Below are positions 46,748-54,871 of a stretch of DNA of 64,000 nt, one piece after another. This stretch comes from Tildeniella nuda ZEHNDER 1965/U140. GTDB taxonomy: Bacteria > Cyanobacteriota > Cyanobacteriia > Leptolyngbyales > Leptolyngbyaceae. A model generated the notes under the pieces. It did no database searches. It was not told the DNA's origin and worked only from the letters and a program-made list of their open reading frames with translations. The stretch is taken from NCBI GenBank assembly GCA_019358895.1, contig JAHHIG010000023.1, positions 1 through 64,000 on the forward strand. The letters are read 5' to 3'. Position 1 is the stretch's first letter; every line of letters begins with the position of its first letter. A program made the translations under genes and the position numbers.

Positions 46748-47740
46748 GTGACTGTTTTGGCTCAGGTTTTGCGGCGATCGTCCTTGCGGTGGCTCTCCAC
46801 CATAGGGCTGCTGCTGGTTGCCAGTTTTGCCACAGTGCTGTCGTTCACAGGTTATTTAGGAGAGCTGCACTGGTATTTGGATTTGACCTCACATTTCAAA
46901 CGGCAATATCTGCTGGTTGGTGTTGTTACGCTCGTGTGTGGCTGGTGGGGCGATCGACGTTGGCGCAAAGCGTTGATTGGCGTTAGCTTGCTTTGCGTGG
47001 TGCTCAATCTCGTCGAAATTGTGCCGTGGTATCTCCCTCAGAAGGCAACCACCTTGCCGTCAGCAGTACCATTACGCTTGCTGCATTCAAACGTGCTGGT
47101 GCGGAATCGGCAGTACGCCAGCGTCATTTCTCTGGTAAGGGAGACGAAGCCAGACATCGCCGTTTTTCAGGAGGTGAATGCTGGATGGCTAACTGCGTTG
47201 GAAGTCATTCGGGATCAACTCCCGTATACCTATGCCGAACCGGATGCTGTTGGCTTTGGCAATGTAATCTACAGTGTGCTGCCGCTAGAGCAACCGTCGG
47301 TACAGTTCCTCGGTCAGACGAAGGTATCGAGCCTTGTGGCACAGGTCAGAAAAGGGGCGCAATCGGTGACCCTGATCACGACTCACCCACCGCCACCGAT
47401 TCGAGCAGCACTGTTTCAGTCGCGCAATCAACTGCTGACCGCGATCGCGCCATATGTACGATCGCAAACGAGTCCAGTCATTCTTCTAGGCGACTTCAAC
47501 ATCAGTCTATGGTCGCCTTACTATAAGCGCCTGGAGGCTGACAGTGGACTGCGAAACAGCCGAGCTGGCTTCGGTCTGTTACCGAGCTGGTCTCCACGAG
47601 CTTGGCTATCGTTGCTGGCGATTCCCATTGACCACTGCCTGGTCAGCCCAGGCATCACAGTGCTAAAAACCCAAACGGGGCGAAATGTTGGATCGGATCA
47701 CTTGCCCCTAATTGTTGATGTCGCGGTGCCACGGGGGTAA
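46748..47740 (+). CDS. Endonuclease/exonuclease/phosphatase (EEP) family membrane protein
   Basis: About 330 residues from the GTG at 46748, just behind the stop of the small membrane protein; the frame is open further upstream to 46691 but would overlap that gene. Three hydrophobic segments (about 10-95) precede an EEP catalytic domain: LLHSNVLVRNRQYASVI, PDIAVFQEVNAGW with the metal Glu, LLGDFNISLWSP with Asp-Asn, and NVGSDHLPLIVDVA with the C-terminal Asp-His. The enzyme domain would face the outside or the periplasm. DNase- or lipid-phosphatase-type activity is possible; the substrate is unknown. Confidence 0.85.
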   Translation: MTVLAQVLRRSSLRWLSTIGLLLVASFATVLSFTGYLGELHWYLDLTSHFKRQYLLVGVVTLVCGWWGDRRWRKALIGVSLLCVVLNLVEIVPWYLPQKATTLPSAVPLRLLHSNVLVRNRQYASVISLVRETKPDIAVFQEVNAGWLTALEVIRDQLPYTYAEPDAVGFGNVIYSVLPLEQPSVQFLGQTKVSSLVAQVRKGAQSVTLITTHPPPPIRAALFQSRNQLLTAIAPYVRSQTSPVILLGDFNISLWSPYYKRLEADSGLRNSRAGFGLLPSWSPRAWLSLLAIPIDHCLVSPGITVLKTQTGRNVGSDHLPLIVDVAVPRG

Positions 47741-47895
47741 GCGTCTAGCATCCCCAAAACTGGTGACATGGAGACACTTCCAAAGGTGTTCTACCGGAAC
47801 AGCGAATGGGAAGACTAAGGTCAACCTGATTGGGTCTATTAACGTCAGCAGATCCAGTCAAGGTGCTGTTTATCAAATGAACCTTAGGAGAAACG

Positions 47896-48369
47896 ATGGC
47901 TAACCGTAAACTTCCTCGTGGTGGTGGCACTCAAGTTGCTTTAAGCCCAGAATTGGCGATCGCCGCGATCGGGCTTTTTTCTGTTTATGCTGACGGAGAA
48001 TCAGCCGAGGACGTGGAAACCGAGGCACTCGGCGAGATGTTATCGGCGATCGACCTGTATGAAGATTACTCTGAGGAAGATTTTTCTGCTCTGGGCGCTG
48101 AGATTGCCAATTTGATCAACGAAGAAGGGATTGAAGCTGTGGTGGCACAGGCAATTGCAACGGCAAGAGATGAAGGCATTCAAGAAGCAGCGTTTATGAT
48201 CGCAGTCATTGTCATCGCGGCGGATGGCGAAGTGCCGGAAGAAGAGCAGGAATATGTCAATAGCCTGTTTCAAGCGCTAGGCATTTCAGAAAACCGGGCG
48301 AACGCTATTATCGATGAGCTTTTCTCGGAAGACGAAGAAGCAGGCGAAGAGGAAGAGGACGAAGAATAA
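47896..48369 (+). CDS. TerB-like acidic protein
   Basis: 157 residues, strongly acidic, with a C-terminal run of Glu and Asp (EDEEAGEEEEDEE). The helical core LSPELAIAAIGLFSVYADGES and FMIAVIVIAADGEVPEEEQEYVNSLFQALGI has the internal duplication and the D-G-E metal-binding feature of the TerB/tellurite-resistance family. Function in cyanobacteria unknown; tellurite resistance is not implied. A ribosome binding site AGGAGAAACG is present. It ends at a clear terminator. Confidence 0.85.
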   Translation: MANRKLPRGGGTQVALSPELAIAAIGLFSVYADGESAEDVETEALGEMLSAIDLYEDYSEEDFSALGAEIANLINEEGIEAVVAQAIATARDEGIQEAAFMIAVIVIAADGEVPEEEQEYVNSLFQALGISENRANAIIDELFSEDEEAGEEEEDEE

Positions 48370-48404
48370 CCGTCGCTCAGGTCACTGCTACTCATAAAAC
48401 TCAT

Positions 48405-48438
48405 CCCCTGTAGCTCAACGTCGGCTTCAGGGGTTTTT
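48405..48438 (+). terminator. Rho-independent terminator after the TerB-like gene
   Basis: CCCCTG-T-AGC pairs with GCT-T-CAGGGG (48405-48414 and 48424-48433), nine pairs with one mismatch, followed by TTTTT. It lies 36 bases behind the stop codon. Confidence 0.9.
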
Positions 48439-48615
48439 AATGTGATTAGGGCTTTGCGGTTTAATCACCGACCAATGAACCAGGTTTCGACGGCGCTCAA
48501 CCTTCAGTCATAGCGGGTTGAGCGTAGCCAAAACCCAAACCACTGGTATCTTATTTTCTTGCAATCCCCTTACTCTTTACATAGCAGTCCCAAATTCAGT
48601 GAAGTACAGTCGCAA

Positions 48616-48741
48616 AGAGGCAGAAGGCAGACTTCGGCGTGAGCGCTCAGTCGAACGAGGGCAGAGGGCAGAAGTGAAAGAGCACGGCAGCTTTCCTTCT
48701 GCCTTCTGCCTCCTGCCTTCTGCCTTCTGCCTCCTGCCTTA
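48616..48741. repeat. GAGGCAG/GCCTTCTG heptamer array with opposed arms
   Basis: AGGCAGA-type heptamers in the left part and CTGCCTT/CTGCCTC units in the right part are inverted relative to each other, so the ends can pair. It is the longest of this family in the window, lying between convergent genes. Confidence 0.8.
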
Positions 48742-48826
48742 AAACCTAACTTGACCACACTCCAACGAGAGCTGCTATACCAAGTTGTGAGATGGCGTGA
48801 AATTATATTCACAGGTATGACAGCGT

Positions 48827-50437
48827 TTACGATCGGTTCCATGCTTCTAAGTCTGCATCCAGTTTGGCTTTGATTTCGAGCGGGAGCTTGACTTCTGGTA
48901 GGAGTGGTTGGTCGTCTGTGTCTGGTGGTTCGCGATCGAGATTCAGCGGTTTTACAACGCGAGTAATCGCTTCCTGAACAAACGCACGGACGAACTCATC
49001 CTTGCGATTTAGCTGAAACTGCCGCTGCACCACTTCAGTCATGCCACCGTCGCCCCAATCCTGGTCATGACGAAAGTATTCGATAAAGCTTTTGCCTGCG
49101 ATGCGTGTGAGATAGGCAGCGCTTACGCCTTGAATCGCGCGCCCAACCAGCATTCCACCCAGGCTAAACTCCAGGGCAGTCGCCACTAACGTCAATACAC
49201 CTTTGACAATGCCCAAACTCGCCAGCGTTTTACCTAACGACAACGCCAGTTCTCGTCCCCGTTCCATGTTGATCTCGCAGCCGTAGACGCGCCCAAGTTC
49301 AACCACCATTTGAGCGTTAATGGCAGCCGTTGCCAGCAGATCTACCACTGGTAAGGGGGTGACGGCAATGACCCCGGCGCTAATCCACTGGAAGCGATCG
49401 ACAATTTTTTCTGCCTGTCGTCGGCGTTGGGCATCAATCAGGTAGCGAGCTTTCTCACCGAGCCGCTGGGATTGCAGCAAGATGTTGTCGGCAATCAAAT
49501 CCTCGCCCTCAGCGCGCAATACGGCAACCATCCGGCGAATGAGGGGCATGATGTCTGGATCAGGGTAGAGGGTTTCGCCCTCGACAACGATCGCGGCAGG
49601 ATTGGCAGCCGTCGCAATCACATCGGCAGGAGCAACCAGGCTACGCAGCCGTCCCCGCAACTGCGCCAGAATGGTATCGCGATCGCTCTCTGGATACAGG
49701 TCAGACTTGTTGAGAATGATGAGCGATCGCTTGCCAATTTCCGCCAGGGTTTGCAGCGGGTCGTATTCGGACTGACGCAGATCGTTGTCCAGTACAAACA
49801 GCAGCAAATCGGCTTCTGTTGCCAGTTGGCGTGCTAGTTGTTCGCGTTCTGTCCCCGCTACGCCCGCTTCGAGAATGCCCGGTGTATCAATGATCAGAAT
49901 TTCACGGTTCAAGCCTTTTAGCTTTAGCGAATAAGTCTCACCGACTTCAGTTGTGCCCATTGCGGCACCAACTTTGCCTGCCATGCGTCCAATCAGCGCA
50001 TTCACCAGCGATGTTTTGCCTGCTGACCCTGTGCCAAAAACAACAATTTGCAGGTTGCCACGTGAGAGAGTTTGCTCGATTTCGCGCGATCGCATTAGCA
50101 ATTCTTGCCGCGCCACCTCATCTTGAATCTGGCTTACCTGCTGACGCACAGCTTTCAGGGTTTCTTCAGCCGCCTCTGTTTTTTCAGCAGGTACCTGGGG
50201 CTGTCGTCGTGGTTGCTTGCGTCGTTTTTGTGTGCGAGGCAGCACAAACAGGTAATAGATTAAGGCTCCAACGAGCACTGTCAGCAGCGCCACGATCAGC
50301 ACCAGCAGTGCCTGAGACAGCAGCGGGTAGGCGTAAAGCTGCCAGGAAAGCCGCGTGAGCGAATCAATTAACCAAATCACCAGCCCCAAAATCAGGGCTA
50401 GACCAGCAATGAGAATGAGAAGGCGCGACGGCGGCAT
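48827..50437 (-). CDS. Membrane GTPase with DUF697 domain
   Basis: About 536 residues. Two N-terminal hydrophobic segments (about 5-25 and 33-58) are followed by a dynamin-like/Era-like G domain: G1 GTGSAGKTSLVNAL near 135, G3 DTPGILEAG near 180, G4 LNKSDLYP near 236. A C-terminal DUF697 region (VIAVTPLPVVDLLATAAINAQMVVELGRVYGCEI in part) contains further hydrophobic helices. Such GTPases occur throughout cyanobacteria; their role is unknown. An upstream Met at 50467 is the alternative start. Confidence 0.88.
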   Translation of the reverse strand: MPPSRLLILIAGLALILGLVIWLIDSLTRLSWQLYAYPLLSQALLVLIVALLTVLVGALIYYLFVLPRTQKRRKQPRRQPQVPAEKTEAAEETLKAVRQQVSQIQDEVARQELLMRSREIEQTLSRGNLQIVVFGTGSAGKTSLVNALIGRMAGKVGAAMGTTEVGETYSLKLKGLNREILIIDTPGILEAGVAGTEREQLARQLATEADLLLFVLDNDLRQSEYDPLQTLAEIGKRSLIILNKSDLYPESDRDTILAQLRGRLRSLVAPADVIATAANPAAIVVEGETLYPDPDIMPLIRRMVAVLRAEGEDLIADNILLQSQRLGEKARYLIDAQRRRQAEKIVDRFQWISAGVIAVTPLPVVDLLATAAINAQMVVELGRVYGCEINMERGRELALSLGKTLASLGIVKGVLTLVATALEFSLGGMLVGRAIQGVSAAYLTRIAGKSFIEYFRHDQDWGDGGMTEVVQRQFQLNRKDEFVRAFVQEAITRVVKPLNLDREPPDTDDQPLLPEVKLPLEIKAKLDADLEAWNRS

Positions 50438-50633
50438 GAAGGCATCTGTGGTGCATCTGCCTCTCATTCTAGTGCCCTGAACTTTTTTAGCGATCGCCTC
50501 GTTTGCCCGGAAAGATTGTTAAGTCTGCCGCAGTGGGTACTTTGGAGGGCTACTGTAACCACAGACAGTAGGTGATGAGTCCGTTGTCTGATAACTTAAG
50601 TCAAACCTACAAAACGCTTGAAAGAGGGATCTT

Positions 50634-51154
50634 ATGGGACTTTTTGATGCAGTGATGAGCGCGGTCAGTAATCCTGGTCAGCAAGGAAGCCCGGATCAGC
50701 TTGGTGCCATTCTTAATACTGTGCAGCAACTGAGTGGCAGTCATGGGGCGGATGCAGGTACAACACAAACGCTTGTGTCGGTGGTCGGTGGCTATGTGCG
50801 ATCGGCACTGCAACAACAGCAGGCAACCGCAGGCACTGAACAGGCGCAGGCAACCGTCAATCAATACGGCGGTACTGGGGCAAACCCGCAGGCTGTAGAG
50901 GCTGTGTTGGGTCCAGTCATGCAGCAACAGGTCGTGCAAGATTTAGTGCAGCGAACTGGACTTGACCCGCAAACAGTGCAGTCAATGCTGCCAACACTGG
51001 TGCCACTCGCGCTCAAGTTTTTGCAGAGCGGAGCGCATACTGACAATCCTCAGGCTGGCAACCCCGTGCTCAGTGCCTTTTTGGATGGCAACCAGGATGG
51101 CAACATTGACTTGGGCGATGCTCTTAGTGTGGCTGGTAAATTTTTTGGGCGTTG

Positions 51155-51155
<1 letters not shown>
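50634..51155 (+). CDS. DUF937-like protein with a calcium-binding-type loop
   Basis: 173 residues, Gln- and Gly-rich in the N-terminal half (MGLFDAVMSAVSNPGQQGSP), followed by helices (VLGPVMQQQVVQDLVQRTGLDPQTVQSMLPTLVP in part) of the DUF937 pattern. It ends FLDGNQDGNIDLGDALSVAGKFF, a dockerin/EF-hand-like Dx[DN]xDG loop that probably binds Ca2+. Function unknown. A heptamer array follows directly, beginning at the stop. Confidence 0.8.
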
Positions 51156-51278
<123 letters not shown>

Positions 51279-51286
51279 GGCTGTCG

Positions 51287-52123
51287 CTAAAGCAAGAACG
51301 CTTCGATCGCGGCAGCGGCTCCGTCCTTTTCAACGTCAGGGGCGACCCAGTTTGCTAAAGCTTGAACAGGTGCTGGTGCATTGCCCATCGCTACGCCAAC
51401 GCCAGCATACTCAATCATCTCAACGTCGTTGAAGTTGTCGCCGATCGCCATCACGTTTTCTGCCTTCAGTCCTAAATGTTCTTCTGCCAAATAGCGTACC
51501 GCTGTTCCTTTGCTGACCAGCGGATTGGTTGCCTCAAAAAACGTTGCCACCGATTTTGTGAGGTAGAGTTCGGCGGGCGTGTAGAGACTCTGCAAATTGC
51601 CTAAGAGTGTGCTGATTAAATCGACATCATCACTCAGCGCCAGCACTTTCGTCGGTTCGGTGGTGAGTGCTGTCCGCAAATCGCCTATAGGAATGGGCTG
51701 CACGTTGGAACGAATAGCATACTCTTTGGTCTCAGCGGTGATTTCACGCACGTAAAGCTGGTCGTTGATGTAAAAATGCACGGAGAGCAGCGATCGCAGC
51801 TCTGGTTGCTCAAAATAGTCTAAAAGCTGAAGTACCAGTGACTTCGGTACGGTCCAGTGGCGATACACAGTATCCGTTCTTGGGTCTTGAATCAGAGCAC
51901 CTTGATACGCCATGAGCGGCAGCGTAGAACCGATCGCCTCATGAAAACGGATGGCAGCACGATACATTCGCCCTGTGGCGATCGCCACTTGAACCCCCTT
52001 TGCCTGTGCCGCACGGACTGCTTCAATTACAGGCTTACGAATCTCGTTTGAAACGCCCGCGATCGTGCCATCAATATCGAGTACGAGGAGTTTGATCTCT
52101 GCGGAAGTAGCTTGGTTTGGCAT
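51287..52123 (-). CDS. Cof-type HAD-IIB hydrolase
   Basis: A 278-residue HAD phosphatase of the Cof subfamily. Motif I is LLVLDIDGTIAG near residue 11 with both Asp, motif II VAIATGRMYRAA near 47, the Lys of motif III lies in VSKGTAVRYLAEEHLGL near 206, and motif IV is AIGDNFNDVEMIEYAG near 231. The type IIB cap lies between motifs II and III. Substrates of this group are sugar phosphates, FMN or pyridoxal phosphate; not assignable here. Confidence 0.93.
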   Translation of the reverse strand: MPNQATSAEIKLLVLDIDGTIAGVSNEIRKPVIEAVRAAQAKGVQVAIATGRMYRAAIRFHEAIGSTLPLMAYQGALIQDPRTDTVYRHWTVPKSLVLQLLDYFEQPELRSLLSVHFYINDQLYVREITAETKEYAIRSNVQPIPIGDLRTALTTEPTKVLALSDDVDLISTLLGNLQSLYTPAELYLTKSVATFFEATNPLVSKGTAVRYLAEEHLGLKAENVMAIGDNFNDVEMIEYAGVGVAMGNAPAPVQALANWVAPDVEKDGAAAAIEAFLL

Positions 52124-52165
52124 AAGAGGAAAGGATAAAGGATAAAGAATTTTGAGTTTTGGGAG

Positions 52166-52258
52166 CGGTCAGCAGTCAGCGGTCAGCTATCAGCTATCAG
52201 CTATCAGCTATCAGCTATCAGCTATCAGCTATCAGCTATCAGCTATCAGCTATCAGCT
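52166..52258. repeat. TCAGCTA heptamer tandem array
   Basis: Nine to ten almost perfect head-to-tail copies of the 7-bp unit CAGCTAT, preceded by two GTCAGCG units. The unit length of 7 makes the array readable in all frames without stops, so long open frames here are artefacts. Confidence 0.9.
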
Positions 52259-52386
52259 TTTGTCTTCATACTTTAGCCTTCTGCCTTCTGCCCTCTGCCT
52301 TTTTCCCCGATCGCTCATTAGTTTTCGTTCATTACCAAATTAACCGCTGATAATGTGAAGGCAAATCTCATAGTAGCTGGTAGGCT

Positions 52387-53280
52387 ATGGCTGAGGCACA
52401 GGGTCGTCATTGGGCAAGTCGTCAGGTATTGTTAGCTTCGCTGTGGCTGACACTGCTCGTTTTGGTTGTAAAGGTTTGGATTGGTTGGGCAACGCAGTCG
52501 TTGAGCTTGCTTGCGGAGTCGCTACAGACATTGATTAATGGATTTAGCATTCTTCTCAGTGCGATCGCCACGACATCGCCGTATCCGACCAGTCGAGAGA
52601 CGGGGGGGCATGGTCGACTAGAAGCCATTTTAGCGCTGCTATTGGCTGCGTTTATGGGTTTTGCCTGTCTGAGTCTATTGGTAGTGTCGGTACAGCAATT
52701 GGAGGCGATCGCCCAAGTTGCTACGACCTTGCTGCCTGTGAGGATGAGTCCACCGCTCTTTCAGCTTTTGGGTGTGGTGATGGCGACGAACTTTTGCCTC
52801 GCCTGCTTTCAACGCTATGAGTCGGGGCTTTTAGAAAACCCTGCCCTTCGCTTCAGCGCCAATCATCTGTTTCAGGATACATGGCTGATGCTGCCTGTAC
52901 TGGCGGCACTAGTGGGTGTAAGACGTGGTTATCCATGGCTAGATCCGCTGCTAGCAGTACTGTTGCTGATTGCAGCCGTCTGCAACTGCTGGCAGGTTTT
53001 CAACTGGCAGTTGCCATCATTGATGAAGCAAATGGCGATCGCCCCCGAAGCATTGGCACAAACGATTCATCAGGTCGAAGGGATCACCCACTGCTACGGC
53101 ATCCAGTCTCGCGGCGTGGTCGGTCGTCAGGTCTTTGTCGAAATGCACCTGATTCTGCATCCAGAGTGCATGAACGTTGCACGTAGCATTGCCGAACGGG
53201 TAGAACGGGTGATCCGCGATCGCTACGGTCCTGCAAAAGTGGTGATTTATATTGATAGCGATCGACCCAAGAGCGATTAA
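52387..53280 (+). CDS. Cation diffusion facilitator (CDF) transporter
   Basis: A 297-residue divalent-cation/proton antiporter of the CDF family. Six hydrophobic segments are visible. The first includes ASLWLTLLVLVVKVWIGWATQSLSLLAESLQTLINGFSILL (in part), where Asp of the typical HxxxD is replaced in places; the last includes YPWLDPLLAVLLLIAAVCNCW. The cytoplasmic C-terminal domain is IEGITHCYGIQSRGVVGRQVFVEMHL. TM2/TM5 metal residues look atypical, so the substrate is uncertain. The last 50 bases (PKSD end) are repeated at 54258-54310. Confidence 0.85.
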   Translation: MAEAQGRHWASRQVLLASLWLTLLVLVVKVWIGWATQSLSLLAESLQTLINGFSILLSAIATTSPYPTSRETGGHGRLEAILALLLAAFMGFACLSLLVVSVQQLEAIAQVATTLLPVRMSPPLFQLLGVVMATNFCLACFQRYESGLLENPALRFSANHLFQDTWLMLPVLAALVGVRRGYPWLDPLLAVLLLIAAVCNCWQVFNWQLPSLMKQMAIAPEALAQTIHQVEGITHCYGIQSRGVVGRQVFVEMHLILHPECMNVARSIAERVERVIRDRYGPAKVVIYIDSDRPKSD

Positions 53281-53310
53281 ACCTACAGCGGTTTTCATTT
53301 GCATTCGCCA

Positions 53311-53336
53311 CACCCTACACCCCACACCCCATACCC
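53311..53336. repeat. TACACCCCACACCC repeat at the left edge of the TA island
   Basis: CACCCTACACCCCACACCCC followed by ATACCC, just behind the CDF gene. An inverted copy lies at 54523-54553 and a related one in rlmN at 10438-10461. Confidence 0.7.
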
Positions 53337-53472
53337 ATCTTGATTAGGCTGTGGCTTATTGATCTAACAACGGCTGTAAGATCGCCGAAGTTTTACAGCC
53401 CTTGGCAAGTTTAGAACAAGGCAGCAAAACCATGTGCTTGGAAAAACCGAGGATGTGAAGTGTTTCGTAGAC

Positions 53473-53670
53473 CTAAAAAGCCTTTGGTAAGCCTGCCTGC
53501 TTCAAAACGGCATTTGCTGTATGGCGAGATTTGATGAAACTGTCTACCACAAAGCGGCGATCGGTAATGGGGCTATACCAGATTTCATGATCTCCTTTCC
53601 CCTGCCGCTCAAAGGAGCAGCCTGCTTTTACCAAAAGCTTCTTGAGTGGCGGAGTCAGCGATGCAGGCAT
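53473..53670 (-). CDS. hicA: HicA-type mRNA interferase
   Basis: A 65-residue HicA toxin with the double-stranded RNA-binding-like fold. The catalytic His is visible in GKGDHEIWYSP near residue 27 (G-x-H pattern), preceded by LLVKAGCSFERQ. The frame ends KQAGLPKAF. Its start follows the hicB stop without a gap (53671), so the pair is translationally coupled. HicA toxins cut mRNA; HicB neutralises and autoregulates. Confidence 0.9.
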   Translation of the reverse strand: MPASLTPPLKKLLVKAGCSFERQGKGDHEIWYSPITDRRFVVDSFIKSRHTANAVLKQAGLPKAF

Positions 53671-53916
53671 TTAGGATGCTACCTGAATGAGTTCCTGCCG
53701 ATGGCTGGTGAGTTGCACCGCGATCGCGCCTGTATAATCAGCAGCAATCACATGATTGAGCAGCAGCAGATTAGGGATGAGATCCCGCAGCTTTCGACTC
53801 AGTGCTTCAATGGTATCGGCTTCCGTGGCTAAGCCTGGCACATCGTCACTCGTTGCGATCCAGACCAATGCATCATTGTCCCAGATGGCATCAACCCGAT
53901 AGACGATTGGTTCCAT
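53671..53916 (-). CDS. hicB: HicB-type antitoxin (DUF1902)
   Basis: An 81-residue DUF1902 protein, a HicB-like partial RNase H fold without the usual C-terminal DNA-binding ribbon. Landmarks are YRVDAIWDNDALVWIATSDDVPGLATEADTIEAL in part and IPNLLLLNHV. It directly precedes hicA. Upstream, only 24 bp away, stands an orphan ParD-like antitoxin gene on the same strand. Confidence 0.88.
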   Translation of the reverse strand: MEPIVYRVDAIWDNDALVWIATSDDVPGLATEADTIEALSRKLRDLIPNLLLLNHVIAADYTGAIAVQLTSHRQELIQVAS

Positions 53917-53940
53917 GCTTGCCTCCCTTAAGCGTTAGCG

Positions 53941-54192
53941 TTACCGTAAGTGCAGATTAGCTCGAATTTGCTGCATTGCGGTTGCACCATCAACCACTTC
54001 ACCCCGTTGAGCCGCTTCCCAGCCCAGCAACGCATCCTGTTGCAGGTCTTGCGATCGCCCTTGATAAGGGTCGTTTTGTTGCTCCAGCAGTTGCACGCCT
54101 GCCAAAATGACCTCGATCGCAGTTTGATACTTACCACTGTCGATCTGGCGCTGTACTAACTGCTCTAATTCGGGTGACAGAGTGATTTGCAT
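53941..54192 (-). CDS. ParD-family antitoxin without a ParE partner
   Basis: 83 residues from the ATG at 54192: MQITLSPELEQLVQRQIDSGK is the ribbon-helix-helix start of ParD antitoxins, with helices QTAIEVILAGVQLLEQQ and a toxin-binding tail GATAMQQIRANL. No ParE follows; the next gene on the strand is hicB 24 bp downstream. Either the toxin was lost or the three genes act together. The frame reaches 54330 upstream, but that extension is encoded by the displaced CDF tail, not by homologous sequence. Confidence 0.82.
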   Translation of the reverse strand: MQITLSPELEQLVQRQIDSGKYQTAIEVILAGVQLLEQQNDPYQGRSQDLQQDALLGWEAAQRGEVVDGATAMQQIRANLHLR

Positions 54193-54257
54193 AGGGCACT
54201 CCAGACGATCGCGATGCACTTCATTGTAGGCGAACCTTGCTTCACGGGGGCGGGCAT

Positions 54258-54310
54258 CTGCAAAGGTAGCGACTATATCGATAGCGATTGACCCAAGAGC
54301 GATTAAACCC
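54258..54310 (+). pseudogene. Displaced 3' tail of the CDF transporter gene
   Basis: Repeats 53231-53284 with seven substitutions and one lost base. In frame it reads Y-I-D-S-D-stop-P-K-S-D-stop against YIDSDRPKSD-stop in the intact gene, so Arg has become a TGA. There is no upstream CDF sequence. The hicBA-parD block lies between the copies. Confidence 0.8.
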
Positions 54311-54311
54311 A

Positions 54312-54344
54312 AGATCCCCGACTTCTTCAAGAAGTCGGGGATCT
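54312..54344. repeat. AGATCCCCGACTTCTT hairpin repeat, copy 3
   Basis: A 33-base palindrome, AGATCCCCGACTTCTT and its exact complement around one central base. It lies exactly between the CDF tail fragment and the polA head fragment, so it was probably the terminator-like element of the ancestral CDF gene. Confidence 0.85.
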
Positions 54345-54354
54345 GATCGGCTAG

Positions 54355-54513
54355 CGAATTCTCTACAATAGGGCTTGTTCTCCACTGCTATTAAACCAAA
54401 CCGTTGTCTGCCAACTCTTCTTCCCAACCAAAGCCGCTCATTCTCCTCATCGACGGGCATTCGCTGGCATTCCGTTCTTACTTTGCGTTTGCCAAGGGGC
54501 GCGACGGTGGACT
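54355..54513 (+). pseudogene. Displaced 5' end of polA with its promoter
   Basis: Matches 56836-56982 over the promoter (GAATTC, TACAAT at 54364-54369 versus 56844-56849) and the first codons. From a TTG at 54404 it reads MSANSSSQPKP and then LILLIDGHSLAFRSYFAFAK followed by GRDGGL, identical to the intact polA protein over 26 residues or more. All nucleotide differences in that coding stretch are in third positions. The frame ends soon after at a TAG in a GTGTGGGG repeat. Confidence 0.88.
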
Positions 54514-54522
54514 ATCAAAAAA

Positions 54523-54553
54523 GGGGATAGGGTGTGGGGTGTAGGGGATAAGG
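54523..54553. repeat. Inverted TACACCCCACACCC repeat at the polA-head breakpoint
   Basis: GGGATAGGGTGTGGGGTGTA and following GGGGATAAGG, the complement of 53311-53336 apart from small differences. It begins about ten bases after polA similarity stops and supplies the stop codon of the truncated polA frame. Confidence 0.75.
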
Positions 54554-54619
54554 TATGGTGAGTCGTTATGGTTGATACACTGGTTTCAGGTTGATGAGGC
54601 GACACGCTTAAGGGAAAAC

Positions 54620-54871
54620 ATGATGCCAGATAGTGTTGAGTTGCAGGTTCCGTTTACGTCACTGATGGATGCCATTGCGTCCTTAGGGCTGGAGGACAAG
54701 CTGAAGCTGCTAGAACTGTTAGAAGCACAGATTGCTGACGCGGAAGACGACTTGCTGGAGCACGACCCAACGATGCTAGCGGAAGTGGCAGAGGCGCGAA
54801 GAGCCTACAGAGCAGGAGAGTACCAGACGCTTCAGGACTACATCGCCGATCGGTCTGAACAAGCCTCATGA
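54620..54871 (+). CDS. RelB/addiction-module antitoxin
   Basis: 83 residues from the ATG at 54620 (preceded by AAGGG); the ATG at 54623 is equivalent, and the frame is open to a TTG at 54572. The sequence LMDAIASLGLEDKLKLLELLEAQIADAEDDL is a helical antitoxin of the addiction-module (RelB-like) type common in cyanobacteria, followed by EYQTLQDYIADR. It overlaps the toxin start by four bases (ATGA), giving coupled translation. Confidence 0.8.
   Translation: MMPDSVELQVPFTSLMDAIASLGLEDKLKLLELLEAQIADAEDDLLEHDPTMLAEVAEARRAYRAGEYQTLQDYIADRSEQAS

Noticed and set aside
52152-52350. Two overlapping open frames over the TCAGCTA array
   Set aside because: A 7-bp repeat is stop-free in all frames; the frames are products of the repeat.
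53941-54330. Longer ParD form starting at 54330
   Set aside because: The extra N-terminal residues are encoded by the complement of the displaced CDF tail and are not part of the antitoxin fold; the ATG at 54192 fits the family.
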